A DNA stretch of 6,033 nucleotides from contig JAJZXT010000174.1 in NCBI GenBank assembly GCA_021806355.1, positions 1 to 6,033 on the forward strand. The letters are read 5' to 3'. The position numbers and the translations under genes were made by a program. Source of the DNA: Thermoplasmata archaeon (GTDB lineage Archaea; Thermoplasmatota; Thermoplasmata; Thermoplasmatales; Thermoplasmataceae). A model generated the notes under the pieces. It was given only the letters and a program-made list of their open reading frames with translations, had not been told where the DNA came from and ran no database searches. Positions 1 to 5,283 of the stretch are shown one piece after another (the stretch's first letter is position 1; every line of letters begins with the position of its first letter).

Positions 1-48
1 AAGAGTTCCGAATCAGATGAATTTATTTCCAAAATTAAACATATTTAA
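1..48 (+). CDS. C-terminal end of an unidentified upstream gene (partial)
   Basis: The first reading frame is open from the window edge to a TAA at 46-48 and encodes about 15 residues ending in ISKIKHI. This mix of charged and hydrophobic residues is plausible for a protein tail. A second frame is also open, to a TAG at 53-55, so the frame choice is uncertain; the third frame stops early. Too little is present to name a family. If real, the gene runs in the same direction as radB and ends 25 bases before it, so its last codon overlaps the putative radB TATA box. Confidence 0.35.
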   Translation, partial: KSSESDEFISKIKHI

Positions 49-50
49 TT
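41..50 (+). promoter_or_regulatory. Probable TATA box for radB-fen
   Basis: The AT-only stretch ATATTTAATT is centred about 28 bases before the ATG at 74. That is the spacing expected when an archaeal transcript starts at or very near its start codon. No good Shine-Dalgarno sequence (GGAGG or GGTGA) lies between it and the ATG, which fits a leaderless mRNA. The flanking DNA is also AT-rich, so the match could be fortuitous. Confidence 0.45.
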
Positions 51-73
51 CGTAGTAATTCTTATCGATATTG

Positions 74-769
74 ATGAAAAGGATTGACCTGACCCAAGCC
101 GAAGAGCATATTCCTATGGGGATAGGTTGCATAGATTCACTTCTTAACGGAGGGCTTGAAAAGGGTGTCATAACCGAGGTATTTGGTGAAGGCGGCTCAG
201 GAAAGACAAATTTTGCAATGCATTTTGCGGTATCATGTTTAAACAGCGGAAAAAATGTTATATATATTGATTCTGAGGGATTCTCATCAGAGAGATTTCT
301 CCAGATATCTGGCGGAAACAGGGAGATTCTGCAGAGGATGTATCTTTACCGGGTTTTGAGTGTGGAGGATCAGGAGATTTCCATAATGAAGAGCCAGAAA
401 ATGCTTGAAAAGGAGGGTAATTTTTCCATAGTGATCGTTGATTCGTTCACAGAACATTTCAGGGCAGAACGGGATGAAAAAAGCAACCGCCCACCTTCAA
501 TGCAGAAACAGTTATCGATACTGGGAACCATGGCTGCTGAACACAATATACCTGTTCTAATAACAAACCAGATTTATATGGACGTTGACAAAGGCAATTT
601 TCAGGCTTATGGTGGCTATTTCCTGAATCATTCCGTCAAGACAATCCTTAGCATTGAGAAACTCTCCCCAGGAAAGAGAGTTTTGAAGGTTGTGAAGCAC
701 AGATCTATCCCGGAGGAATTATCATGCGAATTCTATCTCTTAAATATAGGAATTGCATGCAATCCATAA
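74..769 (+). CDS. radB: DNA repair and recombination protein RadB
   Basis: RadB is a RecA/RadA paralogue of Euryarchaeota that consists essentially of the ATPase core. In the family it binds DNA and assists RadA and the Holliday junction resolvase, with weak ATPase activity. Here the Walker A motif GEGGSGKT is at residues 38-45, the YIDSEG segment typical of RadA/RadB at 64-69, a Walker B strand SIVIVD at 118-123, and ITNQIY at 163-168. RadA's N-terminal helix-hairpin-helix domain is absent, and the 231-residue length is normal for RadB. I place the start at the ATG at 74; a TTG directly before it (71) is in frame but less likely. The stop lies one base before the fen start, so the two are probably co-transcribed. 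A KaiC-like ATPase is the main alternative, but the length and motifs favour RadB. Confidence 0.9.
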   Translation: MKRIDLTQAEEHIPMGIGCIDSLLNGGLEKGVITEVFGEGGSGKTNFAMHFAVSCLNSGKNVIYIDSEGFSSERFLQISGGNREILQRMYLYRVLSVEDQEISIMKSQKMLEKEGNFSIVIVDSFTEHFRAERDEKSNRPPSMQKQLSILGTMAAEHNIPVLITNQIYMDVDKGNFQAYGGYFLNHSVKTILSIEKLSPGKRVLKVVKHRSIPEELSCEFYLLNIGIACNP

Positions 770-770
770 G

Positions 771-1790
771 ATGGGAGTAGATATTTCAGATTTAGTTATT
801 AAACATGAAACAAGGATCAGTGATTTTTCCGGTTATCTTGTTTCTGTGGATGCTTTCAATATCATCTACCAGTTTCTCAGCAGCATACGGCAAAGTGATG
901 GAAGTCCTCTCACCGATCTCGAAGGGAACGTCACATCGCATCTATCGGGCATATTTTACAAGACCATATCATTAATGGCTGAGGGGATAAAGCCGGTTTT
1001 TGTTTTTGATGGAAAACCGTCTCCACTCAAGCAGAGAACGATCGCAGAAAGGAGGCTCATCAAGGAAAAAGCCAAGCTGAATCTAGAGGAAGCTATAGAA
1101 AAAGGAGATGCCGAGAGAATTGCGAGGCTGAAGCGAACCATTAACTATGTAACGCCAGAGATTGTTGAAGACTGCAAAAAACTGCTTGGATTCATGGGTT
1201 TGCCCTATGTGCAGGCTATTTCTGAAGGGGAGGCACAGGCATCCTCAATGAGTGCAACAGGAATGGTGCAGGGCGTAATCTCACAGGATTATGACTGCCT
1301 TCTTTTTGGTGCCAGAAGAATATTCAGAAATTTTACTCTCTATGGCAGAAGGAGGATTTCAAGCAGGAACGTGTATATTTCTGTGAATCCTGAATATATT
1401 GATCTGAACGAAACTCTTTCATCCCTTGGAGTTAGCAGGGAGAAGCTGATTGATATTGCAATCCTTATCGGAACAGATTTTAATGAGGGCCTTCAAAGGG
1501 TCGGTGCTAAGACTGCAATTTCTCTGATGAAAAAGTATGGAACCCTGGAAAATGTCCTCAACGCCAAGAATGAATTTATATCAAACCTGGAAGAAATCAG
1601 GGAATTATTCAGGAATCCTCCGACTGTATCAGATATTGAAATGAAATTCATGGAACCAAATAAGGAGGAGATACTAAAATTCCTATGCGAAACCCATAAT
1701 TTCTCTGAGGATAGAATCACAAAGGGAATAGAAGAACTTCAGAGGCAATTCAGCAAGGGAAGGCAGGGAAATCTTGATACGTTCTTCTGA
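771..1790 (+). CDS. fen: Flap endonuclease 1 (FEN1)
   Basis: FEN1 is a structure-specific 5' nuclease that cuts flaps during Okazaki fragment maturation and long-patch base excision repair. The protein starts MGVDISDLV, as expected for the family, and has 339 residues, a standard archaeal length. The acidic metal ligands are all present: D27 (SVDAF), D80 (FDGKP), E152 and E154 (SEGEAQA), D173 and D175 (SQDYD) and D236 (GTDFNEG). The last is followed by the helix-two-turn-helix region (residues 240-255). The C-terminus QGNLDTFF (332-339) is a PCNA-interacting QxxLxxFF peptide. An in-frame ATG at 753 would add six residues overlapping radB, but the conserved MGV start at 771 is clearly better because FEN1's N-terminus lies in the active site. 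No strong Shine-Dalgarno is seen; translational coupling to radB is likely. Confidence 0.97.
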   Translation: MGVDISDLVIKHETRISDFSGYLVSVDAFNIIYQFLSSIRQSDGSPLTDLEGNVTSHLSGIFYKTISLMAEGIKPVFVFDGKPSPLKQRTIAERRLIKEKAKLNLEEAIEKGDAERIARLKRTINYVTPEIVEDCKKLLGFMGLPYVQAISEGEAQASSMSATGMVQGVISQDYDCLLFGARRIFRNFTLYGRRRISSRNVYISVNPEYIDLNETLSSLGVSREKLIDIAILIGTDFNEGLQRVGAKTAISLMKKYGTLENVLNAKNEFISNLEEIRELFRNPPTVSDIEMKFMEPNKEEILKFLCETHNFSEDRITKGIEELQRQFSKGRQGNLDTFF

Positions 1791-1806
1791 AGATCTTCTT
1801 ACTTGA

Positions 1807-1816
1807 TTATTTTTTC
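1807..1816 (+). terminator. Poly-T terminator after fen
   Basis: A run of six T (1810-1815) within an AT-rich stretch begins 20 bases after the fen stop. Archaeal RNA polymerase terminates intrinsically on such tracts without needing a hairpin. It touches the last codon of the convergent DUF2240 gene. A perfect palindrome, GAAGATCTTC (1789-1798), lies between the fen stop and the T tract and may add structure. No equivalent T tract serves the minus strand here. Confidence 0.45.
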
Positions 1817-2303
1817 ATTTGTTTCCATTATTCATGTATCTTTCTTTTATTTCATCTACAAAATCATCAATCTTTATTCCATTGTCTATCATTATGGAAA
1901 GCAGCCTCTCTTCATTATCTATATACTTTAATTCCTTAAGATGCTCCTTCATTTGATTTAATGCCTCTTTCTTTGACATCTTTCCGGAGGCGGTTATGGC
2001 ATCAAGCAATCGATCCATGAAATTAAGATCTTCCTTTTCCTCGAATAATTCTGCCTCTGTGAAAACAAAATCTATGGGTACAATAACCCCCTTCGCATTG
2101 AAATTTGGCTGGTACTTGCCAGCATTTTCAGATACTAGGCCAAGTTCCTTTGACAAGGTTAAAAATCGTTTCACGTTTTCCTCAGAAATCATTTTTCTTT
2201 TGTAGCTAAGGACATTTATAAAATCTTTCTCCAGGTATTCATTGACACTTCTCCGATCTGATGCAACTATTGCAATTAACTTTCGTCCAATGTCCTTATT
2301 CAT
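1815..2303 (-). CDS. DUF2240 family archaeal protein
   Basis: This 162-residue soluble protein matches the remembered pattern of DUF2240, an archaeal family of unknown function. An N-terminal helical part (about 1-60) is followed by a 'GLV...G.YQPNF' segment (55-68), then VPIDF (75-79), an acidic helical stretch (about 84-125), and a C-terminal 'IMIDNGIKIDDFVDEIKER' type ending. The segment around 40-80 could be a small winged-helix-like fold, but that is inference. There is no signal peptide or membrane helix. It converges on fen with a 24-base gap and lies 50 bases downstream of the rhodanese gene. A weak AT-rich element (2327-2337), about 29 bases before the start, with an A-rich stretch beyond it, could be its own promoter. 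Its biochemical function is not known to me. Confidence 0.75.
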   Translation of the reverse strand: MNKDIGRKLIAIVASDRRSVNEYLEKDFINVLSYKRKMISEENVKRFLTLSKELGLVSENAGKYQPNFNAKGVIVPIDFVFTEAELFEEKEDLNFMDRLLDAITASGKMSKKEALNQMKEHLKELKYIDNEERLLSIMIDNGIKIDDFVDEIKERYMNNGNK

Positions 2304-2353
2304 GAATTACAATGGTAAATACGCTCATGAATACTAATCTTTTTGGAGCATAA

Positions 2354-2947
2354 TCAATCCATTGGTATCTTCTTCATCCGGTACGAAGCCATTCCATCCC
2401 TTACTGATGCAACTTTAAAGCCACGATCTGCAAGGTAAATTGCAGCATAAAGGCTCCTGTTTCCATGCTCACACACAACTGCATATTTTTTAGTTTTATC
2501 AAGAGAAGGCAGATTATTCGGGATGTCATTCATGGATATCATCATAGCCTCAGGAATTACACCCGTTGTCCATTCAAACGGTTCCCTTACATCAATAATA
2601 TTCCATTTATCCTGATCAGAGATCAATGTATCAACATCTATTTCCCCCAGAGAAGCCTCAGAAATTGCTTCCAACTTTATAAGTTCAGAATACTGCACAA
2701 CCTCCGAATCAGCCCTTATGCCTGAAAGTTTCTCCTTGAAAGATGGTAAAACTTGCAGTTTATCCGTTACTATTAGAATTTTTTTTGGGGAATGCTTTAT
2801 GAAGTCTGATAGTTCATGAAACCACTGATCACTCGTGTATGGGGCCAGCACAGAATCCGGAATGTGACCTTTGAGATATTCCTCAAATGGCCTGATGTCT
2901 ATAATATTCACGTTGCCGTTTTTGATCAATGATGTTATATTATCCAT
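2354..2947 (-). CDS. Tandem rhodanese-like domain protein
   Basis: The 197-residue cytoplasmic protein has two rhodanese (sulfurtransferase) domains. The N-terminal domain (about 4-90) keeps the CH2A-type motif IIDIRPFEEYLKGHIPDS (15-32). At the place of the active-site loop it reads ILIVTDKLQV (57-66), with no cysteine, so it should be catalytically inactive. The C-terminal domain (about 105-195) has NIIDVREPFEWTTGVIPEA (116-134) and the loop CEHGNRS (159-165). C159 is the predicted persulfide-carrying nucleophile, and VRDGMASY (182-189) is the usual closing motif. Rhodaneses move sulfane sulfur, for example for thiolation or cofactor synthesis; the acceptor here is unknown. Two poly-T tracts upstream suggest it does not depend on the DUF1059 transcript, though its own TATA box is unclear. 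thiL lies nearby, but a shared role in thiamine sulfur chemistry is only speculation, because ThiL does not use sulfur. Confidence 0.85.
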   Translation of the reverse strand: MDNITSLIKNGNVNIIDIRPFEEYLKGHIPDSVLAPYTSDQWFHELSDFIKHSPKKILIVTDKLQVLPSFKEKLSGIRADSEVVQYSELIKLEAISEASLGEIDVDTLISDQDKWNIIDVREPFEWTTGVIPEAMMISMNDIPNNLPSLDKTKKYAVVCEHGNRSLYAAIYLADRGFKVASVRDGMASYRMKKIPMD

Positions 2948-2948
2948 T

Positions 2949-2961
2949 TCCTTTAAAAGGA
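2949..2961. repeat. Short palindrome just upstream of the rhodanese start
   Basis: TCCTTT and AAAGGA form a perfect 6-base inverted repeat around one central A. It starts one base beyond the rhodanese ATG on its 5' side. On the coding strand the AGGA half is too close to the ATG to be a normal Shine-Dalgarno site, so the element could be an operator or chance. Confidence 0.3.
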
Positions 2962-2974
2962 GATTTAACTAATC

Positions 2975-3030
2975 AAAAAAAATTATTGTAGCAAACGAAA
3001 ATAATTCCGATTTAAATAGATAAAAAAAAA
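2975..3030 (-). terminator. Two poly-T tracts ending the DUF1059 transcript
   Basis: Read on the minus strand, a run of nine T (3030-3022) begins six bases after the DUF1059 stop. A second run of eight T (2982-2975) follows about 40 bases later. Tandem U-rich tracts are the usual archaeal intrinsic termination signal. They should largely separate this small gene from the rhodanese gene downstream. Confidence 0.65.
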
Positions 3031-3036
3031 GGGTAA

Positions 3037-3225
3037 TTAAAAAAACATTCTTTTCTTTATTGCGTTGTTTACCTTGGTCTGCAAAGCCTCATCTATCGTT
3101 TCTATTTTATGTGCGTTCTTTGCATGTGTTCCTATTTTAGGCATGAGTTCTTCCTTGGTCTTCGCCGATGCCTGGAAATCGCAATCCATTCCTATATCCT
3201 TGCATTTAAACTGGTAACTTGTCAT
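3037..3225 (-). CDS. DUF1059 family small protein
   Basis: This is a 62-residue protein of the DUF1059 family, found in archaea and bacteria, with no established function. The hallmark N-terminus is present: FKCKDIGMDCDF (6-17), with C8, D10, G12 and C15. It is followed by a helix with H34 and H39 (GTHAKNAH, 32-39). A C-x6-C ... H-x4-H arrangement could bind a metal such as zinc, which is an inference from residue spacing. The C-terminal part (40-62) is a basic helix ending KKRMFF. The length is normal for the family. A strong TATA box lies about 25 bases before the ATG and poly-T tracts follow the stop, so it is probably a single-gene, leaderless transcript, possibly abundant. Confidence 0.85.
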   Translation of the reverse strand: MTSYQFKCKDIGMDCDFQASAKTKEELMPKIGTHAKNAHKIETIDEALQTKVNNAIKKRMFF

Positions 3226-3244
3226 ATTATTATATAGTAATCTC

Positions 3245-3253
3245 TTATATAAA
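3245..3253 (-). promoter_or_regulatory. TATA box of the DUF1059 gene
   Basis: On the minus strand the sequence reads TTTATATAA, close to the archaeal TATA consensus. It is centred 24 bases upstream of the first base of the ATG (3225). This spacing places the transcription start at or within a base or two of the start codon, giving a leaderless mRNA. No Shine-Dalgarno sequence lies in between. It is the best promoter match in the window. Confidence 0.75.
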
Positions 3254-3357
3254 CATTTATCAAAGAAATTTCCCTAAATTTTTGCCAAGTATGAAGGTGG
3301 TCAGATTCTTTTTCAGGCAATTCACCCGAAAATGTTCAAGGAAGGGAAATTGGAAAA

Positions 3358-4317
3358 TTAGTCAATCGTCCTGAAATGTTCATATCCTATGCTGTTGACA
3401 GGGTTCCATCTTTCACCATCGAACAGTATATTCTCTCCTTCCCACACGTCACCAATCATTGAAAAATTAATCCCCATGGATCTTAATTTAGCTGCTGTTT
3501 CCTCTGATCCTTCATTATCAATGGAAAAGAGCAGCTCATAGTCTCCGCCATAATCCAAAATGGCATTATACGGATCTATGCCGGAAATCTGGCAAACATG
3601 GAACAGATGGTTATGTATTGGAACCTGGTCTCTAACAATTCTGAATCCCAGACCGTAATTTTTCTTCATTTGAAGGATAGAGGAACCCAATCCGTCAGAG
3701 AGATCCATCATGAATCTGCCTCCATTTTTGGAAATAATCTCCCCTTCCTTGATTCTTGGTTCTATTGACATGATCTCGTTTGCATTTTCTTTTGTTCTAA
3801 TGCCATTCTTATAGGCAATGTATGCTGAGATTTTTTTTCCAAGGGCGTTGGTTACGCAAACAATCTGCCCCTTCTTAATATTTGATCTCCGCAAGGTATT
3901 GGTCTTTAGGGCCTTGCCAATGCAAATCCCTGTAAAAGATATTGTTGAATTCTCCTTTGAATCCCCTCCCAGGTATTCAACACGGTATCTCTGAAGGATT
4001 TCATTTAGCCCGGATTCAAACTTGTCAATAAAATCTATATCCAAAGATGAAGGGATATTAAAGGCAGCCATGAAATATTCCGGAATTCCTCCCATTGCTG
4101 CAATATCACTCAGATTAACCGCACCAAAAAATCGCCCAATATTTTCGGGTGATGCACCAACCGGAATATGCGTTTGCTGATTAATGGAATCAGTTGTTAT
4201 GAGTTCAAAATATTTTCCTCTAGAAATTAAAGCGCAATCGTCGATATCCTGCTTGATCATTAAGTTAGATAGAGACCTTTGAATCAAGCCTCTTTCACCT
4301 AGTTCATACAATTTCAC
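3358..4317 (-). CDS. thiL: Thiamine-monophosphate kinase ThiL
   Basis: ThiL phosphorylates thiamine monophosphate with ATP to give thiamine diphosphate, the active cofactor. It belongs to the PurM/SelD ATP-binding superfamily and acts in the cytosol, usually as a dimer. Motifs in order are: GERGLI (7-12), DDCALI (26-31), TTDSINQQTH (41-50), the AVNLSDIAAMGG helix (66-77), LGGDS (116-120), MDLSDGL (204-210), DYGGDYELLF (255-264) and a late IGDVWEGENI segment. The 319-residue length is normal. Bacterial ThiL usually has GGEDYEL where this protein has YGGDYEL, probably a lineage variant. The start codon is GTG (4317-4315), supported by a GGTGA ribosome binding site seven bases upstream and by GERGLI falling at the usual position. 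No thiamine-synthesis neighbours and no TPP riboswitch are visible. Confidence 0.95.
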   Translation of the reverse strand: MKLYELGERGLIQRSLSNLMIKQDIDDCALISRGKYFELITTDSINQQTHIPVGASPENIGRFFGAVNLSDIAAMGGIPEYFMAAFNIPSSLDIDFIDKFESGLNEILQRYRVEYLGGDSKENSTISFTGICIGKALKTNTLRRSNIKKGQIVCVTNALGKKISAYIAYKNGIRTKENANEIMSIEPRIKEGEIISKNGGRFMMDLSDGLGSSILQMKKNYGLGFRIVRDQVPIHNHLFHVCQISGIDPYNAILDYGGDYELLFSIDNEGSEETAAKLRSMGINFSMIGDVWEGENILFDGERWNPVNSIGYEHFRTID

Positions 4318-4324
4318 CGCACAC

Positions 4325-4329
4325 TCACC
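4325..4329 (-). promoter_or_regulatory. Ribosome binding site deciding the GTG start of thiL
   Basis: The minus strand reads GGTGA, complementary to the 3' end of archaeal 16S rRNA, seven bases before the GTG start. It is the only clear Shine-Dalgarno site I see in the window. It implies that thiL mRNA has a leader, unlike its apparently leaderless neighbours. Confidence 0.65.
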
Positions 4330-4360
4330 GCACTTATCAATATAGATTAGTGATCATTCG

Positions 4361-4370
4361 TGCATATATG
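4361..4370 (-). promoter_or_regulatory. Possible TATA box of thiL
   Basis: The minus strand reads CATATATGCA here. A start of transcription about 26 bases downstream, near 4338, would give a leader of about 20 bases, just enough to contain the GGTGA ribosome binding site. The element is embedded in the short palindrome GCATA-TATG-TATGC (4362-4375). An alternative AT-rich element near 4341-4348 would leave no room for the ribosome binding site. Confidence 0.4.
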
Positions 4371-4411
4371 TATGCTTGTTGAGTGCGCTTTGATTTCAAC
4401 CACCAAGCATA
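4371..4411. repeat. Inverted repeat upstream of thiL
   Basis: TATGCTTG (4371-4378) and CAAGCATA (4404-4411) are perfect 8-base inverted copies separated by 25 bases. TTGA (4379-4382) and TCAA (4396-4399) could extend the stem after a four-base bulge. The arm centres are 33 bases apart, about three helical turns. It abuts the proposed thiL TATA box, so a regulator site, a stem-loop or the edge of a decayed mobile element are all possible. Confidence 0.45.
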
Positions 4412-4650
4412 TTCTAACTTGTGAACTATTTATCTCCGGCCTAGGGGACGCATCTAATGATCCGTATGAAATATTGGTATGTCCACAGTCTTTGCAGTCA
4501 TACTGTTAGCTGTGAAATTAATAATCCCGGCTTTAGGACACCTGTTTCTAATTTTACAATGACATCTCTTTTCGCCTAAATGCACGAGGCATTCTTGAAC
4601 TGGCAAATCTGGTTCATAGGAATGACGCAGAGGAAACCGCAGTGAATTAA

Positions 4651-5283
4651 TTATTGTTCAAAACTTTTGTTAGAATTCGATTTATCCCTTTGAGATACAA
4701 AATGCAGGATATAAATTATAATGAGCACGTCAAGAACCAGAACACCATAAATTTCATTTTCTGCCACTGATCTAAATTTGATTAAGGCTTCAACAATCCA
4801 TGCTATGATATTGAAAATAAACATTATAACTCCCGAAATACGAAATTTCTGTAATATTAACGAGATACCGATAATCAGAAAAGAAATTTTGCCCAGGAGA
4901 AAGAACCACTCAGCCAGAAAGACATGTGGATATGTCCCCTCATGAAAAACACCAACAAGAGCAAGAAAGAAACCTGTGAGGATTAGAAAGGAGAATCCAA
5001 TAATCTCAGTTCGGCTCACGGACTTCTCTATGGCTGCCAATGAAAAGAGTCCTATCAAGAGCCCTGTAATCATAAGTCCTCCATTATATACAAATGGATA
5101 ATTGGGAGAAGGATGACCGCTTGAATTTATCGCCTTTCCTCCAAGGTCACTTAAAGCGTTTACGTTTACATGAAACCAGGGATTGAGATAAATTGCAAGT
5201 AAAATTGTAAACCAAGCAAACAAGATCGACATTCCCCCAAAAAGAACTGGAAGGTACCAGGCCTTTGAGTCTATCGTTGACAT
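4651..5283 (-). CDS. DUF998 family integral membrane protein
   Basis: This 210-residue protein matches the DUF998 family of unknown function. Six hydrophobic segments are visible at about residues 10-33, 64-84, 94-113, 121-143, 149-168 and 178-197. Family signature motifs are present: NALSDLG (42-48) in the first loop, YPFVYNGGLMITG (62-74) entering helix 2, LVGVFHEG (109-116) ending helix 3, and HVFLAEWFFLLG (120-131) in helix 4. The tail after residue 197 is short, polar and basic. There is no separate signal peptide; helix 1 acts as the membrane anchor. The ATG start is supported by a TATA-like element about 26 bases upstream. The gene stands alone between two long intergenic regions. Function is unknown; conserved polar residues (D46, H114, E115, H120, E125) near the membrane boundary would be the first candidates for a binding site. 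Confidence 0.8.
   Translation of the reverse strand: MSTIDSKAWYLPVLFGGMSILFAWFTILLAIYLNPWFHVNVNALSDLGGKAINSSGHPSPNYPFVYNGGLMITGLLIGLFSLAAIEKSVSRTEIIGFSFLILTGFFLALVGVFHEGTYPHVFLAEWFFLLGKISFLIIGISLILQKFRISGVIMFIFNIIAWIVEALIKFRSVAENEIYGVLVLDVLIIIYILHFVSQRDKSNSNKSFEQ

Larger units (their letters stand above)
4347..4620 (-). pseudogene. Possible relic of a cysteine-rich zinc-ribbon gene
   Basis: This covers most of the 333-base gap between thiL and the DUF998 gene. One minus-strand frame is open from within the DUF998 coding end to a TAG at about 4450 and contains RCHCKIRNRCPKAG (about 4566-4525). A second frame, open from 4505 to a TAA at 4347-4349, starts with YDCKDCGHTNISYG (4502-4461). Joined by one frameshift, these give CPxxG followed by CKDCG, like the zinc ribbons at the N-terminus of many transposases, but the second cysteine of the first knuckle is alanine. 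No convincing start or downstream catalytic domain follows. On the opposite strand, 4552-4650 is also open and ends ELANLVHRNDAEETAVN. Both readings may be accidental, and I cannot name the parent gene. Confidence 0.25.

Noticed and set aside
956..1141. Minus-strand open frame of 61 codons inside fen
   Set aside because: It lies wholly within the strongly supported FEN1 coding sequence, over the FDGKP region; it is an antisense shadow.
1493..1720. Minus-strand open frame of 75 codons inside fen
   Set aside because: It is antisense to the conserved H2TH and C-terminal region of FEN1, with no family resemblance of its own.
1996..2205. Plus-strand open frame of 69 codons
   Set aside because: It is antisense to the DUF2240 gene; its serine-rich, low-information composition is typical of a shadow frame.
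2465..2725. Plus-strand open frame of 86 codons
   Set aside because: It is antisense to the rhodanese gene across its active-site domain; its composition does not look like a real protein.
3291..3374. Short plus-strand ATG frame (27 codons) between DUF1059 and thiL
   Set aside because: It is very basic, lacks a promoter or ribosome site, and overlaps the 3' end of thiL; nothing supports translation.
4318..4440. TPP riboswitch upstream of thiL
   Set aside because: TPP riboswitches are reported in some Thermoplasmata, so I looked for the conserved CUGAGA and ACCUGA-type core segments on the thiL strand; neither is present and the probable leader is only about 20 bases.
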